Shown: positions 51,827 through 59,947 of the stretch, piece after piece
Numbering within the stretch: the first letter of the stretch is position 1
How the letters are laid out: each line of letters opens with the position of its first letter
From: CAYQJS01 sp964417895
GTDB lineage: Bacteria > Chloroflexota > UBA6077 > SHYK01
Reading direction: 5' to 3'
NCBI GenBank assembly: GCA_964417895.1
Contig: CAYQJS010000010.1
Span: 60,445 to 124,444, forward strand
DNA length: 64,000 bases
Position numbers and translations under genes: made by a program
Notes under the pieces: generated by a model
Seen by the model: the letters and a program-made list of their open reading frames with translations, nothing else
Database searches by the model: none
What the model was told of the DNA's origin: nothing

Positions 51827-51891
51827 GTTCCTAACAGCTCTGGGGAGGGGATCGAGGCCGTAAGGACGGCCGACGCAGGGAGGAGGAGCTC

Positions 51892-52827
51892 ATGGTCAGC
51901 CACCGAGAGCAGATCAACGAGAAAACGACGATCGAGTGCTGGGAGAAGGTCACGGCTAACAACGCCGAGCGGATATTCGCCGAGGTTGGCGCCAGCTTGG
52001 AAGCTGACGTTCAAGGGAGCGGCGCGGTGAGCAATTTTGAGCCGTCGATGCCCAGACCCCAAAAATCCCAGACCCCAACCACCAAGAAAACCAGAATTGG
52101 GGCCTGGCAAGCGCTCCCTGATCACTTGCTGCGCTACGTCCCCGAGCGTGACATCAAGGTGCTTGAGGCGCTGAGGGGTAAGAGCGTGGACCGCATTACT
52201 CGGGTGACGGTCGACCAAGTCGTCGAGGCGACGGGCTTTACGCACAACACGGTTGAAGCCGCAATTGAAGACCTAGAGGACATGCAGATCATCTCCAGGT
52301 CTCCTGCTCCACGCGTTCAGGGGCGCAACGCCGGCTCAGACTTTCACTTCCTGAATCTGCCGATGGTCCTGCCCGTGAAGTGGGTCGAGAGAGAGGTGTC
52401 GCGGCTCAAGAAGGAAGCCGACATCGTGAATATCGCGTTCGAGCGTGTGCTGGCGAGGCGAGATGCTATCCAAGAGGAGCTGTTTCTCCTCGCAAAGTTC
52501 GCGGACCCAAGCGTCCAGATCGATGTCAACGTCCCGCGTTTTATTGATCCCGGGGTAGTCACCCATCTAATCGAGGCTTCCGCCTCCCCAGAGCCGGTGG
52601 CTTTCCCAGACTCGGCCGAGATGGATTCACCTGACCCGCTTGCGGGCTCCGACCAAATGCTCTTCGACTCCGCGGCCCTATCCACCGGCGAGGCCGAGTG
52701 TACCGAGTTTGACCCCCCGGTTGGACAAGCCAACGCGGTGGGAGCCGAGGGCGTTGTATCCGCCAGTGAGCCGAGCGATGAGGAAGTCAAGCGGTTTGAC
52801 GGCGATCTTGCCGACGGAGGGAGGTGA
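51892..52827 (+). CDS. Winged-helix protein, first gene of the transfer module
   Basis: A 311-residue protein. After a disordered stretch (PRPQKSQTPTTKKTRIG) comes a winged helix (VDQVVEATGFTHNTVEAAIE, DLEDMQIISRSPAPRVQG). A basic helix follows (VERERVLARRDAIQEEL type), then an acidic disordered tail. It might be a transfer-origin or partition binding protein, or a regulator of the operon. A 170-bp gap with a CACCCCGGGGTG palindrome (52883 region) separates it from the next gene. Confidence 0.65.
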   Translation: MVSHREQINEKTTIECWEKVTANNAERIFAEVGASLEADVQGSGAVSNFEPSMPRPQKSQTPTTKKTRIGAWQALPDHLLRYVPERDIKVLEALRGKSVDRITRVTVDQVVEATGFTHNTVEAAIEDLEDMQIISRSPAPRVQGRNAGSDFHFLNLPMVLPVKWVEREVSRLKKEADIVNIAFERVLARRDAIQEELFLLAKFADPSVQIDVNVPRFIDPGVVTHLIEASASPEPVAFPDSAEMDSPDPLAGSDQMLFDSAALSTGEAECTEFDPPVGQANAVGAEGVVSASEPSDEEVKRFDGDLADGGR

Positions 52828-52998
52828 GAGCAGATTCTCCAAGGCAAAAAGGGGGTGGGTTCCTGTAGCACCAGGAAACCACCCCGGGGTGCGGAGGCTC
52901 GGGAGTTAGCCGAGGCCCAGCGATCCTCATTCTAACACTCCCCCCTTCGCCTCCTTGCCCGGATATCTCCGCGCTCACAAAACAGCAAGGAGGAACTC

Positions 52999-53271
52999 GT
53001 GGACAAACCCGAAGCGCCGTGTCGTGCATGTGGCGCGACTACTCCGATGGTCCCATGGCGCGGTGGTTGGGCGGCCGATCTCTGCACTGATTGCACCGAG
53101 TACGAGCTCAGCAGGCTGGAACAGGAGTCAGAAAGGAATCTGCCTACCACTACAGCGCTCGTAGCTGATGAGACGGTTGCCGAGCCGCCATTGAGGATGC
53201 TCGTGTGGAACGGCATAGAAGAGACGGCTGAAGGAGGACCGGATGAATCCGCGCTTTCAGCCGCTGAGTGA
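52999..53271 (+). CDS. Small zinc-finger-like protein
   Basis: A 90-residue protein, GTG start with AAGGAGG. APCRACGATTPMVPWRGGWA and ADLCTDCTEYELSRLEQ contain two C-x2-C pairs about 16 residues apart, a zinc ribbon. The acidic tail overlaps the next gene by 29 bp. Transfer-module accessory factor of unknown role. Confidence 0.6.
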   Translation: MDKPEAPCRACGATTPMVPWRGGWAADLCTDCTEYELSRLEQESERNLPTTTALVADETVAEPPLRMLVWNGIEETAEGGPDESALSAAE

Positions 53272-53527
53272 CGAGGAGATCGCAAGACTGATCCGCGCAG
53301 CGTGGCGCGGCATGTTGCGAACGAGGGGCTTCCTCAGCCGGGGAGAGGCCCAGGTTGCCATTGACAAGCTGGTGGAATGCGCAGCGAACACGCGCGTTCT
53401 GCACGCGACGCTCGACCTAATCCTCGACGGCGAGTTGGACGTGGTCGTGGACGAAGACGGCAACCTGTGCGTCGTCCCGAGCAGAAGGAAACGCGCGGAG
53501 GTTCCGGCGCCGTTCTCAGCGAACTAA
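53243..53527 (+). CDS. Small hypothetical protein
   Basis: A 94-residue helical protein (LSDEEIARLIRAAWRGMLRT, RGEAQVAIDKLVECAANTRV) with an acidic beta hairpin (ELDVVVDEDGNLCVVPSRRK). It overlaps the preceding gene, so it is translationally coupled. No family recognised. Confidence 0.6.
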   Translation: MNPRFQPLSDEEIARLIRAAWRGMLRTRGFLSRGEAQVAIDKLVECAANTRVLHATLDLILDGELDVVVDEDGNLCVVPSRRKRAEVPAPFSAN

Positions 53528-53542
53528 CAGGAAGGAATAGCG

Positions 53543-53617
53543 ATGACACAGCAGTTCCAGCCGCTCAAGAATCCGATTGACGCCTCACGGTCATCCCCAC
53601 GCGGTTCAAGTCAGTGA
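53543..53617 (+). CDS. 24-residue ORF
   Basis: MTQQFQPLKNPIDASRSS and a short tail, with a good AGGAAGG site 7 bp upstream and a stop overlapping the GTG start of the next gene. Its size suggests a translational coupler or leader peptide, or a frame-damaged N-terminus of the next gene. Confidence 0.4.
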   Translation: MTQQFQPLKNPIDASRSSPRGSSQ

Positions 53618-54180
53618 ACCTCCTGATTGAGCACGAGGTACTTCAGGCTCTGCGGGAGCTTGATCGTGACTTTCTACGGGTGCCCGAACGCGACGATGCT
53701 GTGGTGGTTCCTATACCAGTCGCGTCGCCCGTGACGGGCGAGGAAGACCTTGTGCTGGCGTTGATCGTGGCGGACGCAGAACTCGAAGAGCTGCGATTCC
53801 GGGCGGTCGTCGGGGTTTGTCCCGAGCAGATTCAGTTGAGCGCCGTTCTGCCGTTCATCAACGAGCTGAACCGCCAGGCACGCTACGTGCACTGGTGGGT
53901 TCGCGGAACCCACATCGTCGCGGGCTCCGAAGTGGACTTGGTGGCGATTAGCGAGCGCGTCGTTGCGACCATGTTGAGGTGGGGGCATTTCGAGAAAGTC
54001 GTCAAGGGAATCTGGCGAATCCTACCTGACGAGCTGGATCGCCGCGAGGCCGCGCGTTCTCTGCGCGCCCGCGTCGATCAAGACGTCGCGGATGTGCTGG
54101 CGCGGTTTCCTTCCGCTTTCTCCGATGCGGATCCCTTCCCCGAGGGGAACCCGAGGACGGGTCCACGCTTTGGCGAATAG
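53614..54180 (+). CDS. YbjN-like hypothetical protein
   Basis: A 188-residue protein, GTG start. LRFRAVVGVCPEQIQLSAVL and PFINELNRQARYVHWWVRGT, followed by SEVDLVAISERVVATMLRWG, resemble the alpha/beta fold of YbjN/type III secretion chaperone-like proteins. This is a fold-level impression only. It is in line with the transfer module and separated by 18 bp from the next gene. Confidence 0.5.
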   Translation: MNLLIEHEVLQALRELDRDFLRVPERDDAVVVPIPVASPVTGEEDLVLALIVADAELEELRFRAVVGVCPEQIQLSAVLPFINELNRQARYVHWWVRGTHIVAGSEVDLVAISERVVATMLRWGHFEKVVKGIWRILPDELDRREAARSLRARVDQDVADVLARFPSAFSDADPFPEGNPRTGPRFGE

Positions 54181-54198
54181 TAGGAAAGGAGCGACTCC

Positions 54199-55578
54199 AT
54201 GGACGTCATTGTGGCCGTTCTCCTGTATGCCGTTGGACTGGGTCTGCCGACCGTCGTCGCCGGCGGATACTTCGCCCATCGTCGTCGTCAGGAGTGGATC
54301 GTCAGTAGGGGCAAGTCCCTGGCTGAGGAAGTGGCAGCGAGGCGCGCGGTCCTCGCCACGAACTCTGTCCTCCGGGCAGAGTTCGAGCGATGGGAGAAGA
54401 CCGAAGCGCATGGGGGTATCCCTTCGGCCTTGTGCGGAACGGGAGCTGTAAGCCTGGGGCAGCAGGAGGCTGTCGAGGCCTGTCGAGGCTCAGCGGACGA
54501 CTCCTACGATTGCGTCCTTCTAGCCGAGCCCAATAACGACAGCCGGCGAGGTTACATCCAGGCAGTCGAGCAGCTGCCCGGGTGGAAAGGGAAGATCATC
54601 GAGGAACCGTTTCGGCGCTTCCCGGGCTTCCAGGGGAAAACGCCTTCGGAGGCACTGAAACCCGACTTCCTTTCGTCTTGGGCTCCAGACCTCCGGCGGA
54701 CTGTGTTGGAGAATTGGCTTCCAACTATTCGACTTCACGATAAACCGCGCTACCTCAAACTCAAAGTCTCCACCGGCGGCTCTGGTGTGACCGCCGTTAT
54801 CGTGATCCAGGAGTTTCGGCGGGAGTACCCCGGAATCCCTGTCTATATCGAGATGGTGCTCGACGAAGGTGATGGCCGCAGGACAGCGAATATCCCCGAG
54901 CTTCTTGACCTGTACTATCCACTCGTTGACGGCATATGCCTGTACGACAACCGCCGCGACTTGTGGGCGAGCGATCAGGCCCAGGCGCTGCTGGGACCGG
55001 CCAGCATCACGGCGCCGTGGATAGATCGGAAGGCGCCCGAGAACTTCAACGCTTTGGGCGACGTTCACCGAAAGCACAAGTTCTCCACCATTCGGGTCTC
55101 TTTCAAGAAGATCAAGGTCGAGTCCAGGCAGGCGTTCGGTGGGAGCCTTCCCGGCCTGTACTACACGGACACGAGCCAGTTGGAATTCAGATGGATTCAG
55201 GCGATCCTCGATGTGCTGCACGACCCACGGACTCAGTCGCTGCCGCTGACCGAAGCGAAGCCGCAGGTCATCTACGGTATCGGGCCGATCGTACCCGACC
55301 CGTGTCTGACGTACGTCGCCCCGCGGGTCTACGAGGCGGTCCGCCCACAACTGGGGTTTAACCGAAAGCTCGCGTTCGCCAGCATCGGAAAGCCGCTCGC
55401 GCCACAGACCCGGGAAACGGTGATCGCTGCCGTCGCATTGGTGCCGCTCGCAGCCAACCTCCAGGACGTGAAGGACTACGTCACCGGGGCGAGGCCCAAA
55501 GCCCACCGGTTCATTGATTCCCGGACGATCAGATTCAGGAGGATCAACGATCATGCAGGACCTGCTGAAGCAGCCTGA
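54199..55578 (+). CDS. Membrane-anchored protein resembling a divergent FtsZ/tubulin GTPase
   Basis: A 459-residue protein with one N-terminal membrane helix (VIVAVLLYAVGLGLPTVVAG). The segment VSTGGSGVTAVIVIQEFRRE (GGSG at about 192-195) followed by YPGIPVYIEMVLDEGDGRRT, ANIPELLDLYYPLVDGICLY and DNRRD follows the order of FtsZ/tubulin: a Gly-rich T4-like loop, a strand of the GTPase core, an E-G-x-R-R-x-x-N helix and a D/N loop. The usual GGTGSG is degenerate and the T1 loop is not clear, so nucleotide binding is unsure. A filament-forming factor in transfer or positioning is possible. Confidence 0.45.
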   Translation: MDVIVAVLLYAVGLGLPTVVAGGYFAHRRRQEWIVSRGKSLAEEVAARRAVLATNSVLRAEFERWEKTEAHGGIPSALCGTGAVSLGQQEAVEACRGSADDSYDCVLLAEPNNDSRRGYIQAVEQLPGWKGKIIEEPFRRFPGFQGKTPSEALKPDFLSSWAPDLRRTVLENWLPTIRLHDKPRYLKLKVSTGGSGVTAVIVIQEFRREYPGIPVYIEMVLDEGDGRRTANIPELLDLYYPLVDGICLYDNRRDLWASDQAQALLGPASITAPWIDRKAPENFNALGDVHRKHKFSTIRVSFKKIKVESRQAFGGSLPGLYYTDTSQLEFRWIQAILDVLHDPRTQSLPLTEAKPQVIYGIGPIVPDPCLTYVAPRVYEAVRPQLGFNRKLAFASIGKPLAPQTRETVIAAVALVPLAANLQDVKDYVTGARPKAHRFIDSRTIRFRRINDHAGPAEAA

Positions 55579-56335
55579 AACCTGGCACAGCCGAGAGTCT
55601 CATGGCGTCAATGGTAGTGTGGGGCCAACCCCTTCCGGTAGCCCCCAGAGTTGGTTGGCGATCGGTGCTGGAGCGGCGGTCGCCATCCTCACGCTTGTAC
55701 TCGTGCTCGCGGCTAGTCAGCCGCGCTCGCAGGGTTATACGAGCGAGATCGCCCAGCTGCGCGAGCTGATTCAGCAGGGCAAGACCGACCTGGTAGCTGG
55801 CCTTGCGGACCTTTACCTGTCGAGGCGAGACGCTTCCGAGGAGGCTCAGGTGGCCCTGGCCAGCCTTCGCCATTTGGCAGCCATGGAGGAAATCTACAAG
55901 CACCCCGAGATGGGCGGTGAGTCAGCTGTAGTGCGTTGGCAGGAAGCGGAAGCCAAGGCTGACGAATTTCGAGTGCCGCGAGATGCGCGGCCGCCAATGA
56001 CCTGTTTCACCGGTGCGGTCAACGCGAGGGTCTGGGCGTTGGCGAGGGCCTGCTTTCTGCGGGCCTGGGCTGACGGGAAAGTCGGGCCCCCAGATCGCCA
56101 GGCGATCCTCGGTTATTACGCCACGCTCTACAACGGCGGGTCGGAGCTCATCCTCAGGACATCCGACGAAGCGCGAGGCTGGCGACTGGTCGCCACGGCG
56201 TGCGCGATCGACGAAGCCTATGGCGTCTATCAGGGCGTTGCCTGCCAGACGCTGCGCGAGCGCTTCGAGACCAACCCGCCCCCACCCTTTTTGGACGACC
56301 CAGTACTTAATCTCACTCGCACCCACGGGAGGTAG
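55553..56335 (+). CDS. Hypothetical bitopic membrane protein of the transfer module
   Basis: About 260 residues from MQDLLKQPETWHSRESHGVN (ATG 55553, overlapping the previous gene by 26 bp). A single membrane helix (AIGAGAAVAILTLVLVLAAS, residues 36-55) leads to a helical domain (YTSEIAQLRELIQQGKTDLV, AQVALASLRHLAAMEEIYKH). Two Cys (MTCFTGAVN, LARACFLRAW) occur later. No family recognised. Likely a channel or scaffold subunit. Confidence 0.6.
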   Translation: MQDLLKQPETWHSRESHGVNGSVGPTPSGSPQSWLAIGAGAAVAILTLVLVLAASQPRSQGYTSEIAQLRELIQQGKTDLVAGLADLYLSRRDASEEAQVALASLRHLAAMEEIYKHPEMGGESAVVRWQEAEAKADEFRVPRDARPPMTCFTGAVNARVWALARACFLRAWADGKVGPPDRQAILGYYATLYNGGSELILRTSDEARGWRLVATACAIDEAYGVYQGVACQTLRERFETNPPPPFLDDPVLNLTRTHGR

Positions 56336-56339
56336 GTAC

Positions 56340-56735
56340 ATGCTCGGCATATTCGTGCTCGTCAATGTGGCCCTGGCCATGTGGCCACTCCTGTTCCTGT
56401 CCCTCATCGCCGCACTGTTCGTCATGGCGCTGATGACGCACGTTCCGAGAATCTACAAGCTGTATGAACTCGCCGATCATTCGCGAGTCCGATGGCTCGG
56501 GCTCCTCACCCTCGCGACCACCGCCGGCGTCGCGGTCGCTACCTATATGGTCTTCCAGGCTCCGTTTGCGGATTGGCCGAAGACTCTCGAACCGAAACCG
56601 GTTGCCTTGGCCGGGCTCATCATTGCCGCCTGGTCAACCTTTGTATTCGTAGTCGTCTGCGAGCGTACGCTGCGGACCCCCAAGGGCCCAGGCGACGTGC
56701 TGCTGGAGGACGTGCTGCAGCAGCGTTGGGCCTAG
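56340..56735 (+). CDS. Small membrane protein of the transfer module
   Basis: A 131-residue protein with about four hydrophobic segments (IFVLVNVALAMWPLLFLSLI, ALFVMALMTHVP, WLGLLTLATTAGVAVATYMV, LAGLIIAAWSTFVFVVVCER). Start ATG 56340 is 4 bp after the previous stop, with GGGAGGTAG upstream. The size and topology recall VirB3/VirB6-type or accessory transfer proteins but no specific motif supports that. Confidence 0.65.
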   Translation: MLGIFVLVNVALAMWPLLFLSLIAALFVMALMTHVPRIYKLYELADHSRVRWLGLLTLATTAGVAVATYMVFQAPFADWPKTLEPKPVALAGLIIAAWSTFVFVVVCERTLRTPKGPGDVLLEDVLQQRWA

Positions 56736-56830
56736 GACTTGAATTGAGCGCAAAGCCTTGATCAGTTCGGCTGGCATACGTCAGTATCTTGCCATAGATA
56801 TCTAATAAGCAGCAGAACTCAACCCAGCTA

Positions 56831-56859
56831 TTGACAGAATAGTTTTCACATATTAACGT
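56831..56859 (+). promoter_or_regulatory. Promoter upstream of the replication-relaxation gene
   Basis: TTGACA (56831-56836), 17-bp spacer, TAACGT (56854-56859). Transcription would begin at about 56866, two bases before ATG 56868. It gives the distal part of the module an independent promoter. Confidence 0.6.
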
Positions 56860-56867
56860 GGAGCGCA

Positions 56868-57770
56868 ATGTCTGCCACTAAGGTACTCGTAACTCCAAGA
56901 ATGGTGCAAATGGCCTTGATGATCTACCAGTACGATGGCTGCTCTGTCTCCCACCTACTGCGTCGGTTTTGGCCGAGAAGCGAGCTCAAGTATGGACCCA
57001 AGAATTCGTGTTACCGCGTCGTGCGCGGCGGGACCGAGCTCGGCTTCTTTGAGAGCGTGCGACTACCCTCGCAGAGTGGTACAGGAGCCGGACCTCTGTT
57101 CTTGACGCTCGGGCCGAAGGGCAGGCAAATGGTCGCAGAGTACCTGCAGCTCAGCCGATCGGACCTACACCGGCTGAGGGATATCCAGACGCCCTTCGCC
57201 GCTGCCCACCATTTCGCGCTCTGTGACTTTCGCCTGAACCTGGAGCTGGCCTGTGAGGAGGCCGCTATGGAGCTGTCCGAATGGGTGCCGGAGCGGGTGC
57301 TGAGAACCCCTCCAGTCGTGAAAGTGCCAGACCCACGACCGCCCAAGGGAAGCCCTAGCTCGTTGATTCCTTTGATCCCCGACGGTGAATTCCTCCTCAC
57401 CCTTCGGGATTCTCGGTCTCAGAGCTTCCGCGTTGAGATCGACTTGGCGACTATCTCGCGAAAGCGGCTGGCTCAGCGTCTACGCGGGTACCTGGCCCAC
57501 GCGAAGAAGGACGACCGGCCGGTCCTCTGGATCGTGCCGGACGCGGCGCGCAAGCAGGCGATCGTCGAGTGGGCGTCCGCGGAAGCCAGGGAGATTGGGG
57601 CGGACCCCACCCTCTTCTGGATCACGCAGGCCAGCCTCATCAGCGAGGACTCCGTCCTCGGCCCAATATGGCAGGTAATCGGGGGTCCGACCATGGCGCT
57701 CGATCCGCATCCCGTCTATTCGTCGTCCCCAACGTTGCGACCAAGGGAGGAGCTGCAATGGAGAGTCTGA
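56868..57770 (+). CDS. Replication-relaxation family protein
   Basis: A 300-residue protein (MSATKVLVTPRMVQMALMIY). The N-terminal winged helix (CSVSHLLRRFWPRSELKYGP) followed by FLTLGPKGRQMVAEYL and AAAHHFALCDFRLNLELACE matches the replication-relaxation family found on plasmids and ICEs of Gram-positive bacteria. RVEIDLATISRKRLAQRLRG and PVLWIVPDAARKQAIVEWAS form a PD-(D/E)xK-like half. It probably processes or marks the replication or transfer origin and substitutes for a standard relaxase. It overlaps the coupling ATPase gene by 13 bp. Confidence 0.75.
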   Translation: MSATKVLVTPRMVQMALMIYQYDGCSVSHLLRRFWPRSELKYGPKNSCYRVVRGGTELGFFESVRLPSQSGTGAGPLFLTLGPKGRQMVAEYLQLSRSDLHRLRDIQTPFAAAHHFALCDFRLNLELACEEAAMELSEWVPERVLRTPPVVKVPDPRPPKGSPSSLIPLIPDGEFLLTLRDSRSQSFRVEIDLATISRKRLAQRLRGYLAHAKKDDRPVLWIVPDAARKQAIVEWASAEAREIGADPTLFWITQASLISEDSVLGPIWQVIGGPTMALDPHPVYSSSPTLRPREELQWRV

Positions 57771-59332
57771 TCGCTCTGGCAATCGTCGCGATTGTCGTCG
57801 TGGTAGGCGGCGTCGTCATCGCTTCGAGCAGGAAGCCGGTGACGATCATGCCCAATCCCTCGGACATTGTCCTCGGGGCGATTGACCCTGCTGTGCCCCT
57901 CATCGATGGGCCGGTCTACCGACTGACCACCGAGGAGCAGAGGTTCCACGCGACCATCTGGGGGAAGACCGGGAGCGGCAAGTCCCGGCTTTTGCAGAGC
58001 CTGTTCATCCAGCACCTGAACAAGGGCAACGGCGTGGGGCTGATCGATCCCCATCGGGACCTGGCGAGAGACATTCTCTCGTATCTCGTCAAGCGCGGTT
58101 TCTTTCGCAACGGTCCCGAAGCGTTCCGCAAGCTCGTCTACATCGACTGGGGCAATGGCTATGTCGTTCCCTTCAACATCCTGTCTCATGAGGAGCGACC
58201 CGCGTCGCTGGACATGGTCAACGACGCCGCTCATTCGGTGGCCCTCAACATCCTGGACAGCGCGTACCGGATCTGGCCGGAGCTTCGCAGCGCTCCCCTC
58301 TTCAAGGAACTCTACTTAAGCGGAGTCCTCACCCTCATTTCAAACAACCTGAGAATGACGCACCTACATAGGCTCCTCGAAGACGCAGACTTCCGCAGGG
58401 CCTGTCTCGTCAAGGTGACAGACCCCTTGGTGCTACAGGCGTGGCAGAACTTCGACAAGTTCCTCGCCAGAGAGCAGGCGGACAAGGCCGGATCAACCCT
58501 ACGGCGAGCCTTCGACCTCACCTTCCACCCCGTCACCCGGCTGTCGCTCGGTTCGCCTGAGAACGTCATTGAGCACAAGCGATGGGCGGCCGAGGGGGTG
58601 AGCGTGATCCACGACCTCGGCGGTATCAAAGACCCGCTCACCAAGAGAATCCTCGGCGCCCTTCTGATGGTGGACTTCGAGCAGGCCTTCATGTGCCGAG
58701 CGGACCTCCCGCCCAGCGAAAGACGACCGTATACGTTGCTCGTTGACGAGTGGGCCAGCTTCGCGGCCCAGGAGGAAACCATCAGCCACGTCCTTTCACA
58801 GACCCGCAAGTACGGACTGAGCATGTATCTCGCCGCTCAGAGCATGTCCCAGATTTCGTCGGAGCGGCTCAACGGAGCGATGGAGAACTGTCGTCTCACA
58901 GTGGCGTTCGGCCTGGGCCGAGAGTCGGCGGTCACGCAATCGCGACAAATTGGGTCGGTTAATCCGTTCCTCGTCAAGGAAGAGCCGCTCACGGCCTATC
59001 AGCACGCGCAGTATGTGCCCATTAACGAGCAGTTCGAGTCGTGGGCTCAGGAGCTTCAGAACCTCGATACCCGGCTTGCCTACGTGAAGGCGGGCACCAA
59101 CCCACCCATCAAGATCAAGACGTTGTCAGCGCCCTCAGAAGAACCCGAACCTGAGGAGTTGGCCGAGGTTCTGGCCACCTACCGGTCGATGTATCAGCGT
59201 AGCGCTCAAGAAGCAGAGCGAGCTGCGGGCATCCAGCTCTCTACCGGGGTGGCTGCAGCAAACGGACAGGGCGAGAATCTCGCCTCCTACACCAGGCTCT
59301 ATCAGACGCGTCCCGACGATGTGGTCAACTAG
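57758..59332 (+). CDS. VirD4/TraG/TrwB-like type IV coupling ATPase
   Basis: A 524-residue DNA-transfer ATPase. One N-terminal membrane helix (SLIALAIVAIVVVVGGVVIA) leads to the motor: Walker A GKTGSGKS (69-76), GVGLIDPHRDLARDI, and Walker B TLLVDEWASFA (about residue 326-336), then the T4CP-typical LSQTRKYGLSMYLAAQSMSQ. It couples the DNA-protein complex to a secretion channel. Only this ATPase was recognised, with no VirB4 in the window. Start ATG 57758 has a GGGAGGAGC site and overlaps the upstream gene. Confidence 0.9.
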   Translation: MESLIALAIVAIVVVVGGVVIASSRKPVTIMPNPSDIVLGAIDPAVPLIDGPVYRLTTEEQRFHATIWGKTGSGKSRLLQSLFIQHLNKGNGVGLIDPHRDLARDILSYLVKRGFFRNGPEAFRKLVYIDWGNGYVVPFNILSHEERPASLDMVNDAAHSVALNILDSAYRIWPELRSAPLFKELYLSGVLTLISNNLRMTHLHRLLEDADFRRACLVKVTDPLVLQAWQNFDKFLAREQADKAGSTLRRAFDLTFHPVTRLSLGSPENVIEHKRWAAEGVSVIHDLGGIKDPLTKRILGALLMVDFEQAFMCRADLPPSERRPYTLLVDEWASFAAQEETISHVLSQTRKYGLSMYLAAQSMSQISSERLNGAMENCRLTVAFGLGRESAVTQSRQIGSVNPFLVKEEPLTAYQHAQYVPINEQFESWAQELQNLDTRLAYVKAGTNPPIKIKTLSAPSEEPEPEELAEVLATYRSMYQRSAQEAERAAGIQLSTGVAAANGQGENLASYTRLYQTRPDDVVN

Positions 59333-59344
59333 CAAATTGGGGTG

Positions 59345-59373
59345 TTGACTAATGACAGGTAATATGATAGATA
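59345..59373 (+). promoter_or_regulatory. Promoter upstream of the OB-fold gene
   Basis: TTGACT (59345-59350), 17-bp spacer, TAGATA (59368-59373). Transcription would start at about 59380, just before ATG 59385, arguing that the ATGs at 59352-59373 are not used. Confidence 0.55.
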
Positions 59374-59384
59374 TGAATGATAAT

Positions 59385-59939
59385 ATGGCCATTGAAAGGG
59401 AACAGAATCTCATTCCGCTGCGCGGGATCTTCGTTGACTTAGCTGAACGTTCGATCACATTAGAGGGTCCCGAAGAGCCCCTCGGCAAGCTGATCCTCTC
59501 CTCCGGCTCGATCTACTTTCAGAAGCCCTCTGTAGAGCCCCCAATACTCGCTGCGACGGCCGATGACGTCCCAGCCAGTGTCTCGGATCGAGAGGATGAG
59601 AGCGGAAGTCCCAACGCCGAACCCAGGGAGCGCCAGCAAGCCGTCGCTCTCACCGGACGCATCAAGAGTCGGCCGCGAGAAGGCAGGCCCGACAGCCAGG
59701 GTCACCCGACGGCGTGGGCTAGGCTGGCGGCTCACGACGAGGGTCGTGACGACGCCCATATCTACTCGACGACTTTCCACCGTGGAGCCGCGAGAATCGC
59801 ACTCAACCTCGCGTTGAACGCGCAAGTCACTGTCGAAGGCTATCCCCACCGGAGCAACGACCCTGAAGGCAAACGTCTCGACACCCTGTCTGTGTTCCGC
59901 TTTCTCGACTATCCCAAGCCTGAACCTGGCGCAGGATAG
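59385..59939 (+). CDS. OB-fold/SSB-like protein
   Basis: About 184 residues from MAIEREQNLIPLRGIFVDLA (ATG 59385, earlier ATGs lie in the promoter). The C-terminal 100 residues look like an OB fold: QAVALTGRIKSRPREGRPDS, RLAAHDEGRDDAHIYSTTF, HRGAARIALNLALNAQVTVE and TLSVFRFLDYP, with strand spacing of single-stranded-DNA-binding proteins. The N-terminal half holds a short beta domain and a disordered linker. Position before the primase supports a replication role (inference). Confidence 0.55.
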   Translation: MAIEREQNLIPLRGIFVDLAERSITLEGPEEPLGKLILSSGSIYFQKPSVEPPILAATADDVPASVSDREDESGSPNAEPRERQQAVALTGRIKSRPREGRPDSQGHPTAWARLAAHDEGRDDAHIYSTTFHRGAARIALNLALNAQVTVEGYPHRSNDPEGKRLDTLSVFRFLDYPKPEPGAG

Positions 59940-59947
59940 CCCACACC

